Below are positions 18,101-26,110 of a stretch of DNA of 26,648 nucleotides, in pieces. Positions within the stretch are counted from its first letter, which is position 1. Each line of letters opens with the position of its first letter. The notes beneath the pieces were generated by a model. That model was not told the DNA's origin, ran no database searches, and saw nothing but the letters and a program-made list of their open reading frames with translations. This DNA is from JANQRV01 sp964533785. GTDB lineage: Bacteria > Bacteroidota > Bacteroidia > Chitinophagales > Saprospiraceae. Both the position numbers and the translations under genes were made by a program. The stretch is from contig CAZHNG010000048.1 of assembly GCA_964533785.1 (NCBI GenBank), forward strand, positions 1 through 26,648, written 5' to 3'.

Positions 18101-21100
18101 TTCAGCGAATGGGTCTATACTTTTTCTCCAGGAAAAGATTCTTTCAGAAGCGGACGCTGATGTTTTAATCCAAAATTCAAGGGTAAAAGGTTTTGTTGCA
18201 ACTATATCATTTGTAAATGTTAAATAATTATCCACTCCATCAAAAGCCAAACCTTTATTCACTTCCGTATCGGTATTCCCATCACAATCATCATCAATCC
18301 CATTATCGCAAATTTCAATTGCGTAGGGGTTGATGGTATTATCATTGTCATTGCAATCTTTATCATTGGCAACGAAGCCTGTCATAGGACCGCAACTCCA
18401 TAACGTGCTAGCAGGATCACCAAACCCATCCATATCCGTATCGGCGTATAAGGTTGGATAAGTCCAGGAATTAACCCAGTTAGAAGTAGTGCCGGTAAGG
18501 GCAAAATTATTCAAGGTAGCTTCCCCATTATTCGTCGATTGATCCAATACTCGGGTCATATCGGTGTTGGCTTGTCCAGGTCGACCGTGATCCATTGGGT
18601 AATAGGCAATCAAATTGGTTTCGGTTCCATCTAATTTTCTATCCTTGCGATCCAAAATCTGGCTCTGAGTTAGGGTGGTGTTCCATATGCGGATCTCATC
18701 CAGCGCTCCAGTATAATCATTGTTCTCACCATCAAATATTCCAATGGTCATGGCATCCACCACAGGAGTGGTAGAAAAACTATTATCCGTCCAATTGAGC
18801 GCTCCATCCAGGTAAGCTGTCACTTTACTACCATCACGGACAAAAGCAAAATGGTGCCAGTTGCCGTCATTTCCAATCATTCCTTGAAAACCAGTTAGAG
18901 CTGTATTGGCATCATCCTTTTCTTCATACCGCATTCTACCACTGTCGATGATCAATCTCACTCTGTTATCATTAGGGCCGGTCCAGATAATAACATTATC
19001 GAATTCTGCCGCTGTGGTCTTTGCCCAAAATTCTACGGTCATCGTATTGGAATAGCTAGCGGGGTTCGAAATGGATAAGAAATCGTCTAGGCCATCAAAA
19101 TCTAGACCTTTATTCACTTCCATATCGGTATTTCCATCACAATCGTCATCGATCCCGTTATCACAACTTTCTTCGGCATAGGGAAATACATTAGGGTTAG
19201 TATCATCACAATCACCGCCAATAAAGGATACCGGACTATCCGGGCAAAACTCCATTGTAAGGGTAGACCCATAACCATCTTCATCGGCATCAATATATCT
19301 CAAAACCTCCACTCCTGTAACAAAATTGGAGGTACTTCCTATTTTTGCCAGGCTTTCCAAGGTTGCCGCAATGGCGGTCCGGGACGGATCAATGCTTGCG
19401 CTTACCGTCGTGTTATCCCCTGCTGGAATCCCATCTTCAAAGGGCAAATAAAGCGTCAAATCATTTGGATAGGTGGATAGAGGGCAATAGAGATTATCTT
19501 GGATTTGGCTTGGTGTTCGAACCACATTCCATACCCGTATTTCATCAATTACACCGTCCAAATAATTATCATCCGTATCCCAAGTACGACCGATAGTAAC
19601 CAATGTAGCATCGGATGGAGTACTGACAAAATCAGAATTCGTTGTATTGAGGACGCCATCAATATAAGAACTAAAGTTACTGCCATCGCGGATAATAGCT
19701 ATATGGTGCCAATTACCATCATTTATGCTTGTCCCAGTTGGATCAAATACCGTTACATCCGAGCCGGCTACCTCTGCATATCCAATTCGACCGTTCTGGA
19801 TGTATAACCGAGCAAAATCAGTTCCTGAACTCGACCAATTGAACACATCCATAAACGACGAACTACTGGTTTTCAACCAGAATTCAAGGGTCATTGGATT
19901 GTTATAGGAATTCGTATTTTGCACCCTTAAATGATCGTTTTGGCCATCCAGGTCAATAGCGGTATTACACGTTGGGTTAATATTCACCAAACTCCTAAAT
20001 GTATAGGTTCCACAGGTAGCAGTAGTTACGGTACAACTAATCTGCCCCGGATTATTAGATGGAGTCACCAGTATGGAACTCGTGTTAGAACTCCCCATCC
20101 AGTCACTTGGGATTGTCCAACTGTAAGAGCTTGCTCCGGTGATAACCGGTACTCGAAAAGTCCAACTCAAATCTGAACAAACCAAATCCGGCCCAATGAT
20201 TGGTAAATCATCGAATGCATCCGTCACGATGTTAGAAGTTGCTCCTTGCAGCGCCAAATCAATAGGTAAGGCATTACCAAATCCGGAGGCAGTATTGGCA
20301 AAACTGGTTAAAGCACTATTGTTGGCAAAAGCAATTCCTTCATTAAATTCATAAAAGGCTTGCAGATTTGTCTCGGAGCCCGATAAGCCACAAAAAGCAG
20401 ACTCTTCAACTTCAGTATTGGTTCGAAGACCACTAAATATAGCCAATTCGTCCAAGCCTCCCTGAAAGCTATAAACTAAACCCGCGGGATCAGATCCTAA
20501 ATAAAGGTTACCTGTTGTAAAATCGGTGGGATCGATCTCGCCTAAGTAGGATTGAGTTTCAAACAAAACTCCATCCACATACAAGCTAACCGTTTTAGCC
20601 GTAGCATTTCGCATTACCGTAACGTGTTGCCATTTATTGAGTGCAAAAGGATAGGAAAATGTTACGGTAACATGCGCTACGTAACTACCATTGGGCTCCT
20701 GGTAATGCGCAAATTTAATTTTAGATCCCGTAAAGAAAACATTGAATTCTGTACCATTAGAAATGATTTGTTGTTCGGTGTCTCCATCCTCTGGTTTCAT
20801 CCAAAAGGAAAGCGTAACATCCCCCGTAAGGTCTAAATTGGAAGCATTTACGGATAAGCGGTCATTAATCCCATCCAAATGGATGGCTTGACGGCAGGGA
20901 TCGGTCGTGGAGGTTACTGCAAGGGATAGGGTGCTACTATTACCACAACTGTTCTTAGCGGCCACGGTGATAGTACCGGAAGATCCATTAGGTGTTGCAG
21001 TTATGAAATTAGAAGTGGAAGTGCCCGACCAACCGGTAGGTAAAGTCCAAACGTATTCTGCTGCGCCAGGTACTTCCTCAATATAGTATACAGTAGAACC

Positions 21101-23971
21101 CGCCCCACATGCATTCTGTTGACCAAATATTTCTGTGGGTTCTGCAGGAGTTGTCGTACTACAAGCAACCGTTAAAAGAACCACATCGGTGGTATCCAGA
21201 AAACAATCGTTGGACACTAAGCAACGGAATTGTTTATCGTCGTCAGATAAGTTCACAGCAGCAATAGAATAGGCATTGGAGGTTTCTCCTTCCAAGTCAT
21301 TAAAGGTTTGCCCCATATCCGTACTTACTTGCCATTGAAACACATCTGTCCCTCCTCCAGAAGCCACTGAAACACTAAAATTAGCAGGATCTCCTTCCGT
21401 TAGACTCAAAGAGGTTGGTTGAGAAGCAATCTCAACCAGGTTACTCGTTACACTAATGGATTGAGTATTGGAATTTGTACCGCAATAGTTAGTACCAAAG
21501 ACGGTGACGTTGCCATTGGTTGGTCCAACTTTAACCAGCAATAAGTTTTTATTGGGGATTAATTCCCAGCCAGCCGGAGCTGACCATGTCCAGGTTTCGA
21601 TATTTGCATTATCCGGTACATAGTAAGTGTAGTAATTATCTACGCAAGGACCTACAAAGCCTTGAATAGCACCAATGGTAGGTGTACCACACGTCAGGGT
21701 AAAGGTAGCTGCATTGGAGGTTTGGCTTTCGCAATTATTTTCTACTACACACCGAAATTGAGCCTGATCATCTTCCGGTTCAACGGTTAAATCGTATGTC
21801 GCCGAAATAGCATCCGGAATGGGTTCAAAATTAGATCCTCCATCCGTACTTTTCTCCCATTGATAATAAAGATTATTCCCGGTGGCAGTAACTGAAAAAG
21901 AAACGACCGATCCGATGTTACCCGATTGGTTGTTCGGTTGTGTATTAATGGTAATGGGGTCGGTACAGGTCGCTCTTTGCACATCAATATCCGCGTTGTT
22001 AATATCAAAAAAGATATTTCCAACTGCCTCAACTTTAATCCGCGCCGTACTAGATACAGCTCCAGCCGGAATATTCACCGTTTCCGAGCCATCATTGTCT
22101 GTTTCAGAGGCTAAAAGATAAGGCCAGGTATACCCTCCATCCTTGGATAAGCGAATATTTACCGTTTGAACATTGACGTTGGCATTATCGGTATTGGCTA
22201 CATTCCAGGTGATCGTTTGTGAAGTGCCGGCAGTCCAAGTGGTAGCCGTATTTTGTGAAGTGATAATAAAAGGTCCAGCATTGCCATCCACCTCAAAACT
22301 TATTTCTTGTTGTGCAGCCCCACCACATCCAGGGTTATTGTCTCTTACGTACAGTCGGTACTTTATATTTCGGGTATAGGTGGGATAGCGTTCCGTAACG
22401 GTAGAAGTGTTCGTCGTCGTGGACGTTTCGTTGAGGATATTATCCAAAGCCGGAATAATTCTTTGCGAGGTGCTTACTGGGTCGTAAATTCTATGCAAAG
22501 GCACATCTCCATCACTAGGTGCTGGATCCGTATTAAGAGGTAAGCCCGGATCATAATCAGCTCCCAATTTATTCGATTGTTCCCAGGAGTAAGTCAGTAC
22601 ATTATCATCTGGATCGGTGACTGTTGCATCCAGGATAATTGGCGTTTCTTTTGGAATGTAGAACCCACCGGAAGGCATTGCAATGGAAGGAATCGTATTT
22701 CCAGTTGGTAATATACCGTGATTGCAAGTAAGGTTATTAATGTAAGTGTTATTCAATTCTACCGAAACGATCCCGAAAAAGTTTGATGGGGCGCCATTTA
22801 CAATATTATTTGTGCCGCAATTAACGTCTGAATAACTCATAATGGAGGAGCCACTTCCGGGTTCTGTAGAGGTCACCTCACCTGAACTTCCACAGTATGC
22901 AAAAGTATGTCTGGACCCAAACATATGTCCAATTTCATGAGTCGTCACTCTTAAGCCATTATACCGACCAAAACCATTTCCCTTTTCATTGCCACAAACG
23001 GAACTGGTGGCGGCACCGCAGCATCCACCAGTAGTCAATACCATAGCCAGGTCATAATTCTCTTCTCCGATAATTTGCTTGACAACCAGACCATTAATCA
23101 GTAGGATTTGACTGGTTCCACTTACCGGATAGGGATCAGTGGCTGCATCCTGGAAAATGACCTCATCCTGGTTTTCTACAAGAATTAACCTTATCGAAAG
23201 ATCCCGCTCATAAATAAAATTGATTTGCCCCAGAAAGCCGATGATGTCTACTAAGGCATCCGCTTTACTCGTCCAACCTTGTTGCTGGTATACAGCTCCC
23301 TCAATAGGAAGAACGATTCGAAATAACCTCAGTTCATCTCCCGTATCATAGGGGCCGGCAGGTTGGTTGCGAAGTTGAATGATATTATTGGGTTTGAAAT
23401 TATCTTTCCAGTGACATTCAAAGGGTTCCTCATCAACCGGATTATCCTTTTCCCAAAAAACAATGTATTGATAGTTATTAGATTTATTCAATCTTCGAAT
23501 ATTGACACCATCTGTTCCTGAAATAGACCAAAAAGAAATATTTGCCCCATCCGGACTCACTACCATCTTTCCGCTCATAGTAGGGTCATCCACCCCGGTC
23601 AAAGCATACGTCTTTATTTCGGGAAACTTCTTCGACAGGCCGGGCTCAATCATATAACTCTCCTGAACGATGAAGCTTAAGAATCGACCATCAGGATTAG
23701 GAAGGGTTACTTCTACTTCGTTAGCATTGTATTGAAATTCTTTGCCCGCCTTCCGAAGCGATTGAATGAGCTGATTGACATTCAATTGATACACCTTCGC
23801 TTTGTCTATCGAAGGCAGATCCGGTTTTAATTGCTGAGGATCAACAGCTCTTTTTAACTCATCCCCTCTCAGTAATTTCCAGCTTTCTTGGGCAAATAGG
23901 GTAGAGCTTCCAAGTAATAACAATACAATGGAGAAAGATAGGCGGGAAAGCCCAAACGATAGGTTATTCAT
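12119..23971 (-). CDS. giant secreted multi-domain zinc metalloprotease/adhesin
   Basis: About 3,950 aa, exported. I start at ATG 23971, which gives a clean signal peptide (MNNLSFGLSRLSFSIVLLLL..., cut near 27); the frame opens 13 codons earlier. Approximate layout: reprolysin-like M12B protease with HEIGHMFGSRH (H345, E346, H349, H355) and Met-turn SIMSYSD (M378). Ig-like domains at 672-760 and 844-935; PKD-like at 761-843, 940-1022 and 1255-1330. LamG at 1025-1250, 1334-1550, 1620-1830, 1903-2118, 2191-2405 and 3532-3750. MopE-type Asp-rich motifs before 1620, 1903 and 2191, and an incomplete one to 2450. Choice-of-anchor D 2451-2585, SprB-like 2586-2665. HYR-like domains 2666-3872, three carrying inserted domains: C-type lectin 2712-2848, seven 48-residue repeats 2955-3290, and the last LamG. 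The C-terminal sorting-type domain 3875-3950 ends GCGNN. Probably surface-exposed, binding and cutting glycans or proteins; the target is unknown. Third gene of the cluster. Confidence 0.93.
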   Translation of the reverse strand: MNNLSFGLSRLSFSIVLLLLGSSTLFAQESWKLLRGDELKRAVDPQQLKPDLPSIDKAKVYQLNVNQLIQSLRKAGKEFQYNANEVEVTLPNPDGRFLSFIVQESYMIEPGLSKKFPEIKTYALTGVDDPTMSGKMVVSPDGANISFWSISGTDGVNIRRLNKSNNYQYIVFWEKDNPVDEEPFECHWKDNFKPNNIIQLRNQPAGPYDTGDELRLFRIVLPIEGAVYQQQGWTSKADALVDIIGFLGQINFIYERDLSIRLILVENQDEVIFQDAATDPYPVSGTSQILLINGLVVKQIIGEENYDLAMVLTTGGCCGAATSSVCGNEKGNGFGRYNGLRVTTHEIGHMFGSRHTFAYCGSSGEVTSTEPGSGSSIMSYSDVNCGTNNIVNGAPSNFFGIVSVELNNTYINNLTCNHGILPTGNTIPSIAMPSGGFYIPKETPIILDATVTDPDDNVLTYSWEQSNKLGADYDPGLPLNTDPAPSDGDVPLHRIYDPVSTSQRIIPALDNILNETSTTTNTSTVTERYPTYTRNIKYRLYVRDNNPGCGGAAQQEISFEVDGNAGPFIITSQNTATTWTAGTSQTITWNVANTDNANVNVQTVNIRLSKDGGYTWPYLLASETDNDGSETVNIPAGAVSSTARIKVEAVGNIFFDINNADIDVQRATCTDPITINTQPNNQSGNIGSVVSFSVTATGNNLYYQWEKSTDGGSNFEPIPDAISATYDLTVEPEDDQAQFRCVVENNCESQTSNAATFTLTCGTPTIGAIQGFVGPCVDNYYTYYVPDNANIETWTWSAPAGWELIPNKNLLLVKVGPTNGNVTVFGTNYCGTNSNTQSISVTSNLVEIASQPTSLSLTEGDPANFSVSVASGGGTDVFQWQVSTDMGQTFNDLEGETSNAYSIAAVNLSDDDKQFRCLVSNDCFLDTTDVVLLTVACSTTTPAEPTEIFGQQNACGAGSTVYYIEEVPGAAEYVWTLPTGWSGTSTSNFITATPNGSSGTITVAAKNSCGNSSTLSLAVTSTTDPCRQAIHLDGINDRLSVNASNLDLTGDVTLSFWMKPEDGDTEQQIISNGTEFNVFFTGSKIKFAHYQEPNGSYVAHVTVTFSYPFALNKWQHVTVMRNATAKTVSLYVDGVLFETQSYLGEIDPTDFTTGNLYLGSDPAGLVYSFQGGLDELAIFSGLRTNTEVEESAFCGLSGSETNLQAFYEFNEGIAFANNSALTSFANTASGFGNALPIDLALQGATSNIVTDAFDDLPIIGPDLVCSDLSWTFRVPVITGASSYSWTIPSDWMGSSNTSSILVTPSNNPGQISCTVTTATCGTYTFRSLVNINPTCNTAIDLDGQNDHLRVQNTNSYNNPMTLEFWLKTSSSSFMDVFNWSSSGTDFARLYIQNGRIGYAEVAGSDVTVFDPTGTSINDGNWHHIAIIRDGSNFSSYIDGVLNTTNSDFVSTPSDATLVTIGRTWDTDDNYLDGVIDEIRVWNVVRTPSQIQDNLYCPLSTYPNDLTLYLPFEDGIPAGDNTTVSASIDPSRTAIAATLESLAKIGSTSNFVTGVEVLRYIDADEDGYGSTLTMEFCPDSPVSFIGGDCDDTNPNVFPYAEESCDNGIDDDCDGNTDMEVNKGLDFDGLDDFLSISNPASYSNTMTVEFWAKTTAAEFDNVIIWTGPNDNRVRLIIDSGRMRYEEKDDANTALTGFQGMIGNDGNWHHFAFVRDGSKVTAYLDGALNWTDNSFSTTPVVDAMTIGIFDGENNDYTGALDEIRIWNTTLTQSQILDRKDRKLDGTETNLIAYYPMDHGRPGQANTDMTRVLDQSTNNGEATLNNFALTGTTSNWVNSWTYPTLYADTDMDGFGDPASTLWSCGPMTGFVANDKDCNDNDNTINPYAIEICDNGIDDDCDGNTDTEVNKGLAFDGVDNYLTFTNDIVATKPFTLEFWIKTSASASERIFSWRKSIDPFAENIQLYIRSDGRLQYLEVGEGSSPATVPNFLINNDTWHHVALVRENNTATIFINGDQIDQNSGFTINSAPDVLEIGRLFDDRFYFDGALDEFRIWNTALTKEQIVQRKDIKLDGDEANLVAYYPLDHGQVGQDNSSLIFASDRSAGTNHALLNNFSLTGTTSNWVNSWTYPTLYADADTDGFGDPNTTWTCGSMTNYVTNTLDCDDTDPNANPFAVEVCGNGKDDDCDGNTDIEVNKALDFTGGQEDLSFATIPPYSNPITIEFWFRTGNTGFQDIINWLGPNSNLVRISLETNGRVQYVTEEGPGNITIQRSGAFADNNWHHVAFVQNGSSVVNYVDGVVNWTSNAFTQLPVVNSFHIGAFAGNQAAFQGSLDEIRIWNTALTQTQIQDRKDRKLAGNETNLIAYYPLDQGIPGQDNSIHTTAFDRSSNSYDGTLNDFTLTGTTSNWITSWTYPTLYADNDMDGFGDPLNPWTCGTMTDYVTDNTDCDDNNPNANSTGTEMVVEGGNPAQEIMDGDDSPDIADDTDFGTQSANTNTDRTFTIKNTGTAILNLTGNPIVDISGDSEFSILTQPSGNSIASGGGDLTFVVRYAPTAVGNHSAIISIDNNDCDEDPYTFTVEGNVSACNMMITNAATTENVCTGGDPGTGTITITATCSSCTGAIEYSINGTDFSTNNVFTGLLDGNYTVTAREQGNETCNATMAATVNLGTDTEKPIVMDCTANISVNVEAGTCGAVVTYTYPTATDNCGLVYTPPTGTSLLGEYNGHYYILSDVPVDITTAKNTADAIFNGYLATINDAAENTYIINQLTALGGNLSDHYAWIGLNDETTEGTFEWFNGESVTFTDWHQPTGEPNANFPDEDYTFIQIDLNAADGTWIDQPGSSLRKYLIEVESPFIQTAGLPSGSIFPEGTTTNTFVVTDRAGNAEICSFDVTVTDNEAPTAVCQDVTVTLDASGNGTLTAAAVNNGSTDNCTDAGSLTLSLSDDNFDCNDLAMNLPAPGWTNVGTAGFSAGLAEFQSLAFYNGEPYVAFQDDTEGDKTTVMKYDGSSWVNVGTAGFSAGIARNQSLIFYNGEPYVGYRDSGNGQRATVMKYDGSNWVNVGSPGFSASFVESFNMVIGDGTPYAAYQDFGNGQKATVMKFDGTSWVNVGSAGFSAGVARNVSLAFYNGEPYVAFRDGANGNKTTVMKYDGANWAIVGTAGFSAGLAELQQLVIGDGVPYIAYKDHANGQLTTVMQYDGTNWVNVGNPGFSAGIPQFVSLAYANGAPYVAYRDGGNSGKATVMRFDGTNWVNVGNAGFSPLAANYTDIAIDNGTPYVAYLDAGNGSRASVMRLEEGTVTTTLSVTDAAGNTATCEAVVTVIDNIAPAITCPTVAASYNVDPGECDFTTSFTATATDACTSNPSITYEVEGNTISFPYDFPVGTTTVDVTATDASNNSSTCSFDVVVEDNEAPMLTCPAVATSYDADSDDCNYTATFPATASDLCSNTNIVYSVMGSTITFPYDFPVGSTTVDVTAADAANNMATCSFTIVVEDNTGPTISTCPIDVNVFVDPGTCEATNVDLGMLGATDNCSGANTAALDFDGGSDFVDATATATGLPVGNAARTIELWVKTDQGNIGNFLSWGRRVTAQRSSVAVRGGKLGWIGEGRDVTGDITINDNQWHHVAVTYDGTIIRLYVDGVLDKAESILALNTTNQDLRLGIRALPENDEKYDGSMDELRIWDVVRTESEIQDNMNKELSAQSNLVVLYHFNEGTPNQDNSALNTIIDDSGNNITGTLVTFAKTGSFSNWVDGPGDIAAITITNNAPNAFPLGPTTVTWTATDAVGNSTTCEQIVTVVDNIDPTASNPADINVPTNAQIPAPDISVVTDEADNCATPTVEHISDVSDGNINPETITRTYRVTDPYGNFIDVVQTIIVACPPAFSQANGNRLTGPLTIDKTYETDGIIESNQVITSPQPGTPKVNYDGGGGVLFLPGFEAKEGAAVKAFVDGCGNN
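14100..15110 (-). repeat. seven tandem 48-residue repeats (probable beta-propeller)
   Basis: Inside the giant gene, seven units of 144 bp each (48 aa) share the pattern WVNVG-x-x-GFSAG ... L-x-x-x-x-G-x-PYVAY-x-D-x-x-x-G-x-x-x-TVMKYDG. Units 2-6 have the same length. Seven four-strand-sized units suggest a closed 7-bladed propeller. The units differ in detail (for example FYNGEPYV against IGDGTPYA), so they are not recent copies. Numbers are counted from the translation; the fold is inferred. Confidence 0.8.
16620..19305 (-). repeat. tandem MopE-motif + LamG modules in the giant gene
   Basis: Three LamG domains alternate with Asp-rich motifs of the form YADTDMDGFGDP ... DCDD.. NP ... CDNGIDDDCDGNTD. 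The same landmark (cgtata or cgtaga) falls at 18445, 17581 and 16729, a period of 864 then 852 bp (288 and 284 codons). The junction around 17580-17645 and 18444-18510 is almost identical in DNA, including a shared ggataagtccaggaattaac, which points to duplication or gene conversion. An upstream LamG and MopE motif (19125-19960) is more divergent. Confidence 0.85.
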
Positions 23972-24039
23972 TTTAAAAGAAGTGTAGGTAGATTTATCAA
24001 ATAATCTCAAATCTGTTTCCTGGGTTTAGCTTATTCTTT

Positions 24040-25314
24040 CTAATTGCCGGAAAAATCAATTGGGTCTTGGGTCATGACCCCCAAATGATTCCGGTGCTTC
24101 ACCACGACATGGTAAGGAATAAGCGGATCGACAAAAATAAACTCAACGGGACTAGTGCCATCCGGAGCAACCACATCCCCATCGCGTTGCAGCAGTGCGG
24201 GTTTTGACGCTACTACCGTAAAATCCGCTCTTCTGAGTTCTACTTCTACCCAGTCCACGATAGAATTAGCGGCCAGATCTGCTAAAATATCCGAAGGTTT
24301 TTTGATAGCAGCGTTACCGCCGTAGGGCTCCAAGTTGGGAATGAGTGGCGTCGGTGTTGTTGAGCGCAAATCGTCTCGCATGAGAGTGGCTCCATTGTCG
24401 TAAGCACCTTGCAGCATAACTTTCACTCTGAGCGAAGCTAAACCGGAAAGCTCGTAGGCATCATCCATGACGGAAAAGACACCGAGTTTGTTAAAATTGT
24501 ATTGATCCACCTGGTAAGGTTCGCTTCCCGAGGCTATTTGTGTGCTGTCATGGGCCACCATCCATCTTTGAAAGGTATCTGACCAGAAGGCAATACCGCT
24601 TTGAGTGCGATCAAAATTGGTGGTTTCATCGGAGGTAGACCATTGCGCCATGATCCTAAGATTAGAGCCCCCTTCAATCTCTTCAGTGACGATCCAACTA
24701 GCATCGATCACATCTGCCGTAAGTGGGCTGCCGGTCATTCCCTGGCTCATCGCGTTTTCCATGCACTTGACACCGATGTTATCCACGGTGAGCAATTCTT
24801 CCAACATCAATGGGTTGTAGGAAGTGGCATCAAAACCAACTGGAAAAGTAAAATCTTCCATCTCCTGTTTGATCAATTGGCCGGTAGCGTTGGTGATCAC
24901 GTAGTTGTCGGTATCGTATCCGGTAATCGTTGCATTGGCGGCTATGCTCAGGTCGAAATCATCCAATTGCAAAAAGCTGTTGCTGGCTGCAAAATTCAGA
25001 TTGTTGCTGAAGAATAGATCGTCGAGAATGGAAACGGTTCCACTTCCCTGTTTATCAAGATTGAGGTTGTACCAGGCAGTCCCCCCTGAAAGCAGACTAT
25101 TATTGCCGCTCCCTTTAAAGTGGATGGTAGAAGTTCCCGGTGTAATTGTTCCGTAATTGGCTAGATTAAATTGATTGAGTACGAGGTGTACGGTACCATT
25201 CAAGGTCAATTGAGCATTGGAACCTACTGAAAAAGTGTTCTGAGCCGTAATTGAGGATTGAAGGACCAAAAGCAAACCAATTAATCCGCCGAATAAGCGC
25301 TTATTTTTTATCAT
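24040..25314 (-). CDS. secreted hypothetical protein, beta-rich, cluster gene 2
   Basis: A 424-aa exported protein with signal peptide MIKNKRLFGGLIGLLLVLQS and cleavage near SITAQ (about residue 25). Residues 26-160 are rich in Asn, Thr and short strands (VGSNAQLTLNGTVHLVL; GNNSLLSGGTAWYNLNLDKQ), like the repetitive beta-solenoid starts seen in Bacteroidota surface proteins. Residues about 275-420 match a C-terminal region often found in such proteins: LRVKVMLQGAYDNGATLMRDDLR, then SIVDWVEVELRR, VASKPALLQRDGDVV and VVVKHRNHLGVMT. I know this block from Bacteroidota exported proteins but not its function. Its ATG overlaps the stop of the upstream gene by 14 bp, indicating coupled translation. 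The giant protease gene starts 68 bp downstream. Probably a surface or matrix protein made together with it. Confidence 0.85.
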   Translation of the reverse strand: MIKNKRLFGGLIGLLLVLQSSITAQNTFSVGSNAQLTLNGTVHLVLNQFNLANYGTITPGTSTIHFKGSGNNSLLSGGTAWYNLNLDKQGSGTVSILDDLFFSNNLNFAASNSFLQLDDFDLSIAANATITGYDTDNYVITNATGQLIKQEMEDFTFPVGFDATSYNPLMLEELLTVDNIGVKCMENAMSQGMTGSPLTADVIDASWIVTEEIEGGSNLRIMAQWSTSDETTNFDRTQSGIAFWSDTFQRWMVAHDSTQIASGSEPYQVDQYNFNKLGVFSVMDDAYELSGLASLRVKVMLQGAYDNGATLMRDDLRSTTPTPLIPNLEPYGGNAAIKKPSDILADLAANSIVDWVEVELRRADFTVVASKPALLQRDGDVVAPDGTSPVEFIFVDPLIPYHVVVKHRNHLGVMTQDPIDFSGN

Positions 25315-26110
25315 TGGTCTGTATTTTTGCTTTTAGTTCGTTCAATTCTGTTCTGAGTTGTTCATTTTCCTTTTTCAAATCGATCATGTAGAGCGTTAAT
25401 TCTTCGATTTTTTCCAGCATTTTCCTCTGAATATCGCCTACCATGAAACCTTCTTCTTCCTGGATCTGGCCGGCGCTTGGAATGCCTGGAAGGTGGCCCT
25501 CGGTTTTAATAAATTGTTCCAGCTCATTGATGGGCATCAACGGATAGTCTTCTAAAAATACGTAATCGGGCCAATCCCAATTGGAGGTAAGGTCGATCTT
25601 CAGTTCTGTCATTATTCCGGCACCGCCTACTAATAAACTATAGGCAGAAGCTCCGGATTCGTCGGTTGGAGTTGTACCGATAAAAAGTTTGCCATCGCCG
25701 CTACCGGAATCGGTAATCTTTACATTGCCGAAGATGTGAAGCTTTTGTTCCGCAGAGCCGGTTCCGACAGCAATATTTCCGCTGTTAATGTTGGTAATGT
25801 CAGCGCCTGATCCTTCCCAAAAGTCGCTCAATTTCCCAAAGGGGCCCCAGTTACTACCATTATAAAAGTAGTAGTCACCTTGGTCGGTGTCAAAAACAAT
25901 TAAACCCGCAGCATCCTGATCCACGCTGATCGCCATCCGTTGTGAGGTTGTCATTCTTGGGGCCAAAAGCCCTTTGGTCGTTGATTGAATGTCTAATAAA
26001 GCACTGGAATGAGCCTGATCTCCATTCTCATTGATGGCAACATTTTGCCCGGTGATGAACGAAGTGCTTCCGAAAAGAATCACTATGAAGGGTAGTAGGA
26101 ATTTAGTCAT
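25301..26110 (-). CDS. secreted protein with C-terminal coiled coil, cluster gene 1
   Basis: I start at ATG 26110, which gives 269 aa and a signal peptide (MTKFLLPFIVILFGSTSFITG, cut near GQ); the longer frame to 26191 would put 27 charged residues before it. Then comes a widespread Bacteroidota pattern: SSALLDIQSTTKGLLAPRMT, QRMAIS, AAGLIVFDTDQGDYYFYNGS. The C-terminal part is DWPDYVFLEDYPLMPINELE, then GHLPGIPSAGQIQEEEGFMVGD and a leucine-rich coiled coil (about 231-262: MLEKIEELTLYMIDLKKENE and on). Such proteins resemble phage tail-fibre ends and are often mislabelled as bZIP transcription factors; the signal peptide argues for a secreted, probably trimeric fibre-like protein. First gene of the cluster, overlapping the next by 14 bp. 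Confidence 0.85.
   Translation of the reverse strand: MTKFLLPFIVILFGSTSFITGQNVAINENGDQAHSSALLDIQSTTKGLLAPRMTTSQRMAISVDQDAAGLIVFDTDQGDYYFYNGSNWGPFGKLSDFWEGSGADITNINSGNIAVGTGSAEQKLHIFGNVKITDSGSGDGKLFIGTTPTDESGASAYSLLVGGAGIMTELKIDLTSNWDWPDYVFLEDYPLMPINELEQFIKTEGHLPGIPSAGQIQEEEGFMVGDIQRKMLEKIEELTLYMIDLKKENEQLRTELNELKAKIQTNDKK

Noticed and set aside
25301..26110. bZIP-type transcription factor reading of the coiled-coil protein
   Set aside because: It has a signal peptide and a beta-rich body like exported fibre proteins; the leucine-rich end is more simply an oligomerisation coil.
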